This document shows, piece by piece, positions 1-6,237 of a DNA stretch of 6,651 bases. Location of the stretch: contig JAIDMU010000146.1 of the NCBI GenBank assembly GCA_029050415.1, positions 1 to 6,651 on the forward strand, written 5' to 3'. Under the pieces are notes generated by a model, which saw only the letters and a list, made by a program, of their open reading frames with translations, searched no databases and was not told the DNA's origin. This stretch comes from Malacoplasma sp. (lineage in GTDB: Bacteria; Bacillota_I; Bacilli_A; Mycoplasmatales; Mycoplasmoidaceae). The first letter of the stretch is position 1. Each line of letters starts with the position of its first letter. The position numbers were made by a program, and so were the translations under genes.

Positions 1-1829
1 ACACTAAACAAACTTATCATCTTAAAAATATTGTTATGGAAATGCCAACTGAATGAAATACAAAAGATGAAAGAGATTTATTAACTAAAATTAAAAATGC
101 AAACGAAGAAAGAAAAGAAAAAGCAAAGAAAAACTATGGTTATGAAGGCGAAGATAAAACAATAATTAATAAATTAAATTTACTTTTTTCACAAAATAAA
201 AAAGATGTTTATACTGGACAAATTTTAGATCCTGAATTAGTTATTAGTGATCCAAATTACACAGAAATTGATCACATTATTCCATATTCTATTTCTTATG
301 ATGATTCATGAAACAATAAAGTTTTAGTACACAGAACAAGTAATCAAGAAAAGAAAAATAGAACACCAAGAGAATATTTAGGAAATAAATTCTTTGGTTT
401 TAAAAAAATGTGAGAAGAAATGTTTTTAACTGAAGGTGAGTTTTATAATAAAAATAAATTTGAAAATTTGTGTATGGATGTTAAATCTGATGATTATCGA
501 AGACGTGCTGGTTTTATTGGGAGAAATTTAGCTGATACAAGATATGCTTGTAGAATTGGAAAACAAGCTTTAGAAGCATGAATTTCTGGATCTATTATTA
601 AAAATAATTTATCAGATGATGAAATAAATATCATCACTGTTAATGGTAAATACACTCAAAGATATAGATCTGAAAAATTTTTAAATCTTAAAAAAAATAG
701 AGATGAAGATTATTCTCATCATGCAATTGATGCAACAATTTGTGCAATTTTAGGAAACAGTAAAGAAGATGTTGGAAAGTTAGTTTTCTTTAAAGAAGTT
801 GATAAAGAAACAGGTGAAATTAAAAATACAAGTAAATTTTTACATTTAAATTTTTTTAATCAAAGAGAGAAATCAGATTCAGATATTCCTTGAAAAAATC
901 TTGCAGATAATGTGAAAAATTTTAATGTTAAATTTTCTTATAAAATTCATAAGAAAAGTAATTTTGGTTTTTGAGGAGATACACTAATTTCTGTTAAAAA
1001 AGAAAGAGATGAGAAAGGCAAAGAAATATTCAATCAATATAAAAAAGTTAAACTATTAGAAATTGATTTTTCAAAAGTAAAAGAAGGTAAAAAAAATGAA
1101 TTTGAAGAATTAATTGAATTTTATAAAAACGAAAAAAAATATCCTGATTCAAAACTATGAAATGATTTAATGAAAGCATATAATGAAGGATTAAAAATAA
1201 AAGAATCTAGTAAAGAGTATGAAAAACAAAATCCATTCAAACTTTATATGAAAGTATATTGTGAAAATAATGGAATAAAAGATTTTGAAAAAATAAAATC
1301 AATTTTTTTAGAAAGAGAAGTAAATGGAAAAATTTTTAAATATTCAGTTTCAGCTATTAAAAAAGTTAAAGATATATCCAGTTTTTCTCCTGCAAAAAAT
1401 AATGTTTTATCTGAAAAATTTGGTGCCTTTACAGGTTTTGATTGAAAAGAAATAAGATTATTTAAAAATAATAAAGGGGTTTATAGACTTATTCCTATGA
1501 GAATTAATCTTTATAGCGACTACTTAAAGGGAATTGTGAATAAAAAAGAATATGATGAATTAAAAAAAGATTTTGATATTAGTTTGGATTCAGACAAATA
1601 TTTTATTATTCATAAAGGAACTTTGATGATAAATAAAAATGATAAAAAGGACATTAGAAGAATAGCTGGTGGAGATTTTAGTCAACACAAATTAGACATT
1701 CAAGAAATTTATAAAGATTCAAAACAAAATCAAGTTGCAATAACTACTATTATGAAAAATTATGATTTTTGCACAGTTGATGAACTTGGTTATGTAAGCA
1801 TAATTGAAGAAAAAGACTTAGGATTATAA
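1..1829 (+). CDS. cas9: CRISPR-associated endonuclease Cas9, C-terminal part (5' partial)
   Basis: This is the RNA-guided DNA endonuclease of a type II CRISPR system. The frame starts at base 3 and runs open with code 4 to TAA at 1827-1829, giving 608 residues. The start lies upstream of the window. Seen motifs, numbered within the fragment: RuvC-II (IVMEM, catalytic Glu 13, codon 39-41); HNH (IDHIIP with catalytic His 91, codon 273-275, then DDSWNNKVLV and Asn 114); RuvC-III (HHAIDA, residues 239-244, with the expected His and Asp). The last ~250 residues are Lys-rich and should be the WED and PAM-interacting region. The length beyond RuvC-II is close to that of S. pyogenes Cas9 (about 618 residues), so nothing appears lost. 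RuvC-I, the bridge helix and most of the REC lobe are outside the window. Several in-frame TGA codons (54, 309, 411, 579, 891) would truncate the protein under the standard code. The PAM cannot be read from the sequence. Confidence 0.97.
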
Positions 1830-1859
1830 AAAAAGCAAGAGTTAATTCTCTTGCTTTTT
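1830..1859 (+). terminator. cas9 intrinsic terminator
   Basis: A perfect 12-bp stem (1830-1841 with 1848-1859) and a 6-nt loop start directly after the cas9 stop codon. The right arm ends in five T. It should end cas9 transcription before it meets the convergent tracrRNA, whose own 3' end lies about 10 bp away. The A-run in the left arm means it could also work on the reverse strand. Confidence 0.9.
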
Positions 1860-1868
1860 GTTACAAAT

Positions 1869-1891
1869 AAAAAACTCTCCCTTATGGAGAG
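1869..1891 (-). terminator. tracrRNA 3' terminator hairpin
   Basis: Read on the reverse strand, CTCTCC pairs with GGAGAG (plus coordinates 1886-1891 and 1875-1880) around a 5-nt loop. Six U follow (plus-strand A at 1869-1874). It both ends transcription and serves as the last tracrRNA hairpin that Cas9 binds. Confidence 0.88.
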
Positions 1892-1960
1892 CAAGTACGG
1901 GATTAACCCTTATCTTAAATGGTATTAAACTGATGTTATCTGATTACTTAAAAGTAATAA
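1869..1960 (-). ncRNA. tracrRNA (trans-activating crRNA)
   Basis: This RNA pairs with the crRNA repeat to load Cas9. The plus strand at 1915-1943 copies CRISPR repeat positions 4-33 with no mismatch except one missing G, so the reverse transcript is an anti-repeat. With G.U and U.G wobbles the pairing reaches repeat position 1. Downstream on the reverse strand come GATAAGGG, the nexus hairpin (GGG/CCC, 1907-1909 with 1899-1901) and the terminator hairpin. This is the same order as in known Cas9 tracrRNAs, including the AUAAGG motif seen in the S. pyogenes molecule. On the 5' side a hairpin ATTACTT/AAGTAAT (1944-1959) abuts the anti-repeat. The 5' end is not determined; a possible promoter (TTAACT-like -35, TTTAAT-like -10, about 1975-2002 on the reverse strand) is weak. 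It is convergent with cas9 and divergent from cas1. Confidence 0.92.
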
Positions 1961-2074
1961 AACCATTTATGTATTAAACATCTTAATAACTATTAGTTAA
2001 TCACTCTAACGCTATTAAGACATAATTAATATATCATAAAAATTTTAAATTTTATTTTTTAATGGAGAAAATTA
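1961..2074. promoter_or_regulatory. Divergent control region between tracrRNA and cas1
   Basis: This gap must hold the reverse-strand tracrRNA promoter and, unless cas1 is read through from elsewhere, the cas1-cas2-csn2 promoter. I see an inverted repeat TCTTAATA/TATTAAGA (1981-1988 with 2013-2020). It encloses a small hairpin TAACT/AGTTA (1987-1991 with 1995-1999). I also see a second copy of the 9-mer GTATTAAAC (1971-1979), which is part of the CRISPR repeat. The A+T content is too high to pick -10 boxes with confidence. The cas1 ribosome site GGAG is at 2064-2067, 7 nt before its ATG. Confidence 0.45.
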
Positions 2075-3025
2075 ATGGGATGAAGAATAATAGAAATAAA
2101 CAAAAACTGTCACACAAAATTATTTCTTAATAATTTAATCATTACAGGAGACACAAATATTTCAATTCCTTTAGGCGATATTGATGTAGTATTGTTTACA
2201 AATTCTAGAACTAATGTTTCAGTTAATTTAATTAATGAATTAACTTTAAATAATATTTGTATCTTTTTTTGCGATAACAAATATTTACCATCTTCAATGG
2301 TTTTTCCAATCATTGGTAATTTGCTAACTTTAAAAATTTTTAATGAACAAATTAAGTGAACTGAAGAGTTTAAAGGAAAAGTTTGAAAAAAAATAATCCA
2401 GTTAAAATGTTTTAATCAATTAAGGTATTTAAATTATTTAAATAAAATAAATATTTATGATTATTCAAATATTAAAAGTTACATAGATCAGATTGAAGAT
2501 TTTGATATTACCAATCGTGAAGGTCATATAGCTAAAATATATTGACATAAACTTTTCAATGTTGGTTTTAACCGTGAACAAGATGATTTAACAATTAATA
2601 AACTATTAAACTTTGGATACACAATTATTAATGGAATGGTTGCTAGAAGTATTATTAAAAAAGGTTTAGATTGTCGAATTGGAATTTTTCACAAATCAGT
2701 TTATAACCATTTTGCTCTTGCAAGCGATTTAATTGAACCATTTAGAAATGTAGTTGATATATTAGTTATTGAACTTTTAAAAAGAGATATTATTAAATTT
2801 AATACTGATGATTTAACTGTTGAAATTAAAGAAATTTGTTTGGATTTTATTGCAAATTTTAAAGTTATGATAAATGGATATTACCAACAACTAAATAATG
2901 CAATTGATGAGTTTGTTGATTGTTTAATTAATGGAACATTTTTTGATGTAAGTATTGAATATACATATGAAGTTGAAACTGATAAAAAAGAATATTTCGG
3001 AGAAGACATTAATGTCAGTGTATAA
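2075..3025 (+). CDS. cas1: CRISPR-associated integrase Cas1
   Basis: Cas1 is the metal-dependent integrase that, with Cas2, inserts new spacers at the leader end of the array. The protein has 316 residues, typical for type II Cas1. The ATG at 2075 has GGAG 7 nt upstream and opens with MGWRIIEI, matching the GWR start of the family. IPLGDIDVVLF lies in the N-terminal beta domain. In the C-terminal catalytic domain, NREGHIAKIYW holds the metal ligand Glu 149. GIFHKSVYNHFALASDLIEPFR holds His 206 with Asp 218 and Glu 221. All are intact. TGA is read as Trp at 2081-2083 and at further sites, including WHKLF after the Glu motif. The gene heads a tight operon: its end overlaps cas2 by 14 bp. Confidence 0.97.
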
Positions 3026-3344
3026 GTATATGAGAATTATAGTAATGTATGATTTACCAAATAATAACTATGCTGAAAATAAAGACTATTCTAGGTTTAG
3101 AAAACTATTAATTAAAAATGGTTATACAATGATTCAATTTTCTGTTTATATGAAATGTTTAAATGTAAAAACTAAATTTAAAAGTGAAGTTAAAAAAATT
3201 TCAAAATTTGTTCCACCACAAGGAAATATTAGAGTAATGGCAATTACTGAAAAACAATTTCAAGATATGATTTTTCTAAGAGGTGATTCAACCATTAATG
3301 AAAAGGTCAATGGAGTAGAAAGGTATATTTCAATTAAGGATTAA
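3012..3344 (+). CDS. cas2: CRISPR-associated protein Cas2
   Basis: Cas2 is the dimeric scaffold that bridges two Cas1 dimers during spacer acquisition. I choose the ATG at 3012, giving 110 residues, because the protein then opens MSVYKYMRIIVMYDLP, the usual Cas2 first strand with Asp 14 at its end. A GGAG at 2999-3002 sits 9 nt upstream. An in-frame ATG at 2955 would add 19 residues inside cas1 and has no family support. Other family features are the RFRKLLIKNGYTMIQFSVY segment and the later GNIRVMAITEKQF segment, both typical of type II Cas2. The start overlaps the cas1 end by 14 bp, so translation is probably coupled. Confidence 0.95.
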   Translation: MSVYKYMRIIVMYDLPNNNYAENKDYSRFRKLLIKNGYTMIQFSVYMKCLNVKTKFKSEVKKISKFVPPQGNIRVMAITEKQFQDMIFLRGDSTINEKVNGVERYISIKD

Positions 3345-3346
3345 AA

Positions 3347-4201
3347 ATGAAAAATATTTTGAATTTAAAAACTTTATCAATTGCAAAAGATAAAGAAGTT
3401 GAAGTTACTGGAATTGAAAGAATTGCTAAAAGCATTGAAAAATTAAGTGGTGCACAAAAAAGCAAATTAAAATTAAACATTAACAATATTTCAACTGAGT
3501 TTGATTATAATGGTTTAAAAGTTATTGTTTGTGATGATCCAAATTTAATGATTAGAGAATTATTAAATAATAATGAATCAAATAGTAAAATCCAAATTGG
3601 TGATACTTTAGTAAAATCTAAAAATCTTTTTCACTTTCACCATTTTTCAAAAGTTTCAGATTTTATTAATACTAGAAACAATAGTATTTTTCATGAATAT
3701 TTAAAAAATAAAGATATTCATAAAATCAATTTAGAATTTCAAGATTTTGTAGTTAGTAAATATTATTCATTAGATGATAAAAATATTGAAGACATTTCTT
3801 CAATTGACTTTGAAAAGGCTTCAGTTTTAAATTACATTGAAATCTCAGATGAATATGTTAATAAAAATAACATTATTAACATATTAAATATTATTAAAAA
3901 TGGAACTAATGAAAAGCAAACAATTTTAATAAACGATTATAAAGTTCTAACAATTACAGAGATAGTTAATAATTATTTAGATGATTTTAATTTTATTATT
4001 TTTACAAATGATTTAAAAAAGTGAGTTAATGACTTTACTTATGCAGAGTGTTTGTTAATTATTAATGATTTTATTAATGAAGAATTTAAAATTGATGCAT
4101 TAGAAATTTTGGATAAAAATATCTTAGTTAAATATATAGAGAAAAGATTTAAGAATCAAAAAAGTGAAAATAAAAGTTTTATTGAGAAATTTATAGAATA
4201 G
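3347..4201 (+). CDS. csn2: Type II-A adaptation protein Csn2
   Basis: Csn2 forms a calcium-binding ring that slides on DNA ends and is needed for spacer acquisition in type II-A systems. The call rests mainly on its place as the fourth cas gene after cas2 and on the leader and array that follow. The sequence fits: an N-terminal region with LKTLSIAKDKEVEVTGIERIAKSIEKLSG, an alternating beta/alpha pattern and an acidic, Lys-rich make-up. The ATG at 3347 is 2 bp after the cas2 stop, with AAGGA at 3336-3340. An in-frame TGA at 4022-4024 codes Trp; reading on gives 284 residues to TAG at 4199-4201. As I recall the family, short Csn2 proteins are about 220 residues and the long S. thermophilus form about 350, so this one is intermediate. 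The extra length is a charged C-terminal tail. Confidence 0.85.
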
Positions 4202-4285
4202 AATAAAAATAGTAGATTTAATCAACCTACTATTGGCAAAATCAGCCAAAAAATCAGATTTCAAGATGTTTTTTACTTATTTGAG
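4202..4285 (+). promoter_or_regulatory. CRISPR leader with ATTTGAG integration anchor
   Basis: This 84-bp segment lies between csn2 and the first repeat. It ends in ATTTGAG (4279-4285), the leader-anchoring motif reported for a group of type II-A systems. There it directs Cas1-Cas2 to the first repeat. Upstream are two adjacent inverted repeats: AATAGTAG/CTACTATT (4208-4215 with 4227-4234) and TTGGC/GCCAA (4233-4237 with 4245-4249). A direct repeat AAAATCAG occurs at 4238-4245 and 4250-4257. Neither hairpin has a T-run, so the cas operon may read through into the array. I see no convincing separate crRNA promoter. Confidence 0.8.
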
Positions 4286-4915
4286 GTTTTAAATGGGTAT
4301 TAAACTGATGTTATCTGAACCTTCTTGTCAATCTTTTAACTGCTAAGTAATGTTTTAAATGGGTATTAAACTGATGTTATCTGAACCTGTTTCAATTATT
4401 TTATTGTTTTCTTTTTTGTTTTAAATGGGTATTAAACTGATGTTATCTGAACCGATATGTAATTGCTAAATAATTTTCTTCGTGTTTTAAATGGGTATTA
4501 AACTGATGTTATCTGAACCTAAAAATGGTAAAATGTTGAGAATGTAACAGTTTTAAATGGGTATTAAACTGATGTTATCTGAACCTTTTGTTTGACTTAG
4601 AAACTGACTTAAATTGTTTTAAATGGGTATTAAACTGATGTTATCTGAACCAGCTTATCCGAGTTATAAAGGGTGTCTTGTGTTTTAAATGGGTATTAAA
4701 CTGATGTTATCTGAACCTTCTTTTATATCTTCTTGTTCTAAATTTAAGTTTTAAATGGGTATTAAACTGATGTTATCTGAACCTTGGATAATTTAAAGTT
4801 TTTGGAATTGTTGGTTTTAAATGGGTATTAAACTGATGTTATCTGAACCTAATTAATGAAAAACCAATTCAATATGGTAGTTTTAAATGGGTATTAAACT
4901 GATGTTATCTGAACC
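4286..4915 (+). CRISPR. Type II-A CRISPR array, 10 repeats and 9 spacers
   Basis: Ten 36-bp repeats begin at 4286, 4352, 4418, 4484, 4550, 4616, 4682, 4748, 4814 and 4880. Each starts GTTTTAAATGGG and ends TTATCTGAACC. I find no difference between copies, including the last. All nine spacers are exactly 30 bp, so the period is a strict 66 bp. The orientation is set in three ways: the leader motif is at 4279-4285, the repeat begins GTTTTA as in other type II-A systems, and the tracrRNA anti-repeat complements this strand. Spacer 6 (4652-4681, starting AGCTTATCCG) is the least AT-rich. No spacer shows an obvious match elsewhere in the window; targets need a phage or mobile-element search. Confidence 0.98.
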
Positions 4916-5036
4916 TAATTATTTTATAATTAATAATGTGGTTAATAGCCGCAAAATGAATTGACTCCTTTTTTAAATTTGTATATCTTGCTAAATCTAA
5001 ATAAAATTTTAAAAAAATTAAGTTTATTCATTTATT
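4916..5036. other. Trailer region after the array, no gene
   Basis: No supported ORF. The first 30 bp after the last repeat (4916-4945) begin TAATTA like spacer 9 and could be a former spacer or plain flank; no repeat follows it. A short stretch TTTTAAAT at 4971-4978 resembles the repeat start but does not extend. Confidence 0.5.
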
Positions 5037-5075
5037 AAAGTGTTATTTATTCTCTGGATAGATAACACTTTTTTT
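5037..5075 (+). terminator. CRISPR array terminator
   Basis: AAAGTGTTAT (5037-5046) pairs perfectly with ATAACACTTT (5062-5071) around a 15-nt loop. A run of seven T (5069-5075) follows. It lies 120 bp past the last repeat and is the first good plus-strand terminator after csn2, so it probably ends the pre-crRNA. Confidence 0.82.
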
Positions 5076-5103
5076 ATTGGAATTAAATAAAGGTTTTGAA
5101 AAT

Positions 5104-5139
5104 TTTTTAAATGTCTATTAGACTAATGTTATTTTGATT
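5104..5139 (+). repeat. Isolated degenerate CRISPR repeat
   Basis: Aligned without gaps, this 36-bp stretch matches the array repeat at 26 of 36 positions. The matches include TTTTAAATG, TATTA and ATGTTAT in the correct spacing. Mismatches are at repeat positions 1, 11, 12, 18, 22, 30, 32, 33, 35 and 36. It has the same orientation as the array, lies 188 bp beyond the last repeat and past the array terminator, and is not in the 66-bp register. It may be a relic of an older array end or a repurposed pseudo-repeat. Chance similarity in AT-rich DNA is less likely given the long ordered match, but it is not excluded. Confidence 0.6.
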
Positions 5140-5215
5140 TACACATTTTAATAATGTTTAGCTAATTTTGATTTTTTGTTTACATTCATATAAACACATT
5201 TCTTTTTATACATAT

Positions 5216-5259
5216 AAAAAGTGCTCAACATAATTCTTTTGTTGTATGTAGCACTTTTT
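5216..5259. terminator. Bidirectional terminator
   Basis: AAAAAGTGCT (5216-5225) pairs with AGCACTTTTT (5250-5259). An inner CAACA/TGTTG stem (5226-5230 with 5240-5244) extends the hairpin. Both strands end in a run of five T after the stem. It lies 10 bp beyond the stop of the reverse-strand pseudogene, so its main job is probably to end that transcript. It also backs up the array terminator. Confidence 0.78.
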
Positions 5260-5269
5260 ATTGTTTTAA

Positions 5270-5906
5270 CTATTTTTTATTAAAATCCTTAATATCAAAT
5301 TTTAATTTACTCATTAATTGATTATTTGAATTGTTAATATTTTTAGTCAAAATAGAAGAATCTTTTATATTTTTTTTGATAGAAGTCTTTAATATGTTTT
5401 TTATTTTTGATTTATGATGTCTGGATCCAATGTATATAAAATTTTTCCCATGTTGAAATAAAATTCATCTTAAATAAGTAGATGAAAAGAAAGATTGGAC
5501 ACTTATCTCATCATTAAAAACTAATTTAATTGATTTTTTTATAGATATTCAATCTTCTTTGCCTATCTTTCCAATAAAATAATTATTAGAAAAGAATTGT
5601 TCCAAGTTTTTTTCTGATACAACATAAATAGTATTAGATTGAAAGTTAGTGTTTTCAATTGAATTATTTATATTTGTTTTTTTAATGTTTACAAAATAAT
5701 TTGTAAAATTTTTAGATCTAATTTCTTTTTTTGCTTTTAGAAGTACCTAGTAAAAAATAATAATATTTTTCATGATTTATATTCTTTATATAGATACATA
5801 AACTAGGTCTATTTTTTGTTATTTGTTTACCCAAATAATTTGTTATTTTTTGAGCATCTATTCAATAAAAACATTTCTCTTTTATTTTTTTTCATTTTAA
5901 AACCAA
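5270..5906 (-). pseudogene. Frameshifted ORF, small basic protein, possibly a toxin-like fold
   Basis: I do not recognise this gene. The first part runs from a TTG at 5906-5904 (reverse strand) to TAG at 5720-5718 and includes KCFYWIDAQKITNYLGKQ, KNRPSLCIYIKN and YYYFLLGTSKSKK. The second part is open from 5746 to TAG at 5272-5270. It includes KNFTNYFVNI, TIYVVSEKNLEQFF, GKEDWISIKKSI and a very Lys/Asn-rich tail. It has no usable start of its own. Removing one A from the seven-A run (plus-strand T at 5726-5732) joins them into about 210 residues. The TTG has GAGGTGAT upstream with 9 nt after GAGG, a good ribosome site, and it lies inside the upstream terminator hairpin. An ATG at 5895-5893 would need a second shift in an eight-A run. 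The pattern FYWI...RPSLCIYI...YYFLLGTSK loosely recalls PemK/MazF/ToxN ribonuclease toxins; this is weak inference. Alternatives are a decayed gene, phase variation or a sequencing error. Confidence 0.6.
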
Positions 5907-5936
5907 AAAAAATCACCTCACTTAGAAAGGAGGCGA
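5905..5936 (-). terminator. Reverse-strand intrinsic terminator that overlaps a ribosome site
   Basis: On the reverse strand TCGCCTC (plus 5930-5936) pairs with GAGGTGA (plus 5913-5919), with one G.U pair and a 10-nt loop. Eight U follow (plus-strand A at 5905-5912). The right arm GAGGTGA is also the Shine-Dalgarno sequence of the TTG-started ORF, so the hairpin can both end the upstream RNA and hide that ribosome site. Confidence 0.72.
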
Positions 5937-6057
5937 TATGACGTTACGTATAACAATAATTTTCATCTACTTTTAAACTCTTACTTACTATTTATCGCAA
6001 ACAGTTCATAACATGTATGATTAAATGGTCAATTTCCATGAAAATTTAATTTATACA
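5905..6057 (-). ncRNA. Candidate structured small RNA, about 150 nt
   Basis: A transcript of about 150 nt is implied by an extended -10 promoter at 6064-6072 and the terminator at 5905-5936, both on the reverse strand. It shows nested pairing. The outer stem is AATTTTCAT/ATGAAAATT (plus 6038-6046 with 5958-5966, 9 perfect pairs). The middle stem is ACCATTTAATC/GATAAATAGT, with one mismatch and one bulge. The inner hairpin is in ACATGTTATGAACTGT, with ACA/TGT and GTT/AAC around ATG. No convincing coding sequence is inside: the only ATG frame gives 15 residues and has no ribosome site. I know of no RNA family that matches. It could be the leader of the downstream ORF, an antitoxin-type RNA, or an unrelated RNA. 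Confidence 0.45.
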
Positions 6058-6063
6058 ACTTGA

Positions 6064-6072
6064 ATAATACCA
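6064..6072 (-). promoter_or_regulatory. Extended -10 promoter for the candidate small RNA
   Basis: On the reverse strand TGG directly precedes TATTAT (plus 6064-6069), forming an extended -10 element (TGnTATnnT). Transcription would start near 6057. No clear -35 element is visible, as is common for extended -10 promoters. Confidence 0.5.
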
Positions 6073-6208
6073 CATTTTGTAAAATATTAGAACAAAAAAT
6101 TTGAGTTTAATAAATTAAGTTTTAAAATTGGAAAGCTAAAATCAATAATTAAAAAATATTAAATTAAATTGTTGCTAGTGTAAGAACTTAATAATTTATT
6201 TTTTACAT

Positions 6209-6214
6209 TATAAT
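6209..6214 (+). promoter_or_regulatory. -10 box for the small two-gene operon
   Basis: A consensus TATAAT lies 24 bp upstream of the first small ORF. No good -35 hexamer is found 16-18 bp upstream. The surrounding stretch is T-rich, which is frequent at mollicute promoters. Confidence 0.5.
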
Positions 6215-6237
6215 TAAACTAATATAAGGTGATTAAA

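Noticed and set aside
2110..2313. Reverse-strand open frame of 67 codons
   Set aside because: It lies wholly inside cas1, which has intact catalytic motifs on the plus strand. The reverse frame has no ribosome site and no recognisable features.
2955..3011. Longer cas2 start at ATG 2955
   Set aside because: It would add 19 residues inside cas1. The ATG at 3012 has a good ribosome site and gives the usual Cas2 N-terminus.
4022..4024. TGA as the end of csn2
   Set aside because: TGA is Trp in this genome, shown by in-frame use in cas9 and cas1. The frame continues in the same composition to TAG at 4199-4201.
4286..4915. Internal promoters in each repeat, as in some type II-C arrays
   Set aside because: The only extended -10-like string near the repeat 3' end (TGTTATCTG) lacks the final T of the -10 consensus. 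Nothing else supports it.
4970..5005. A second degenerate repeat in the trailer (TTTTAAAT then GTAT)
   Set aside because: Similarity stops after about 15 positions and the rest does not align, so chance in AT-rich DNA is enough.
5893..5895. ATG at 5895 as the start of the frameshifted ORF
   Set aside because: It has no ribosome site and needs a second frameshift in the eight-A run. The TTG at 5906 is in frame and has a strong, well-placed site.
5905..5965. Remnant of a 16S rRNA gene end on the reverse strand (CCTCCTTTCTAAG)
   Set aside because: Only the anti-Shine-Dalgarno-like stretch matches; the upstream bases do not resemble the conserved 16S 3' region.
5992..6039. 15-codon reverse-strand frame (MEIDHLIIHVMNCLR) inside the candidate RNA
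   Set aside because: It has no ribosome site, is very short and overlaps the predicted stems; RNA function is the simpler reading.
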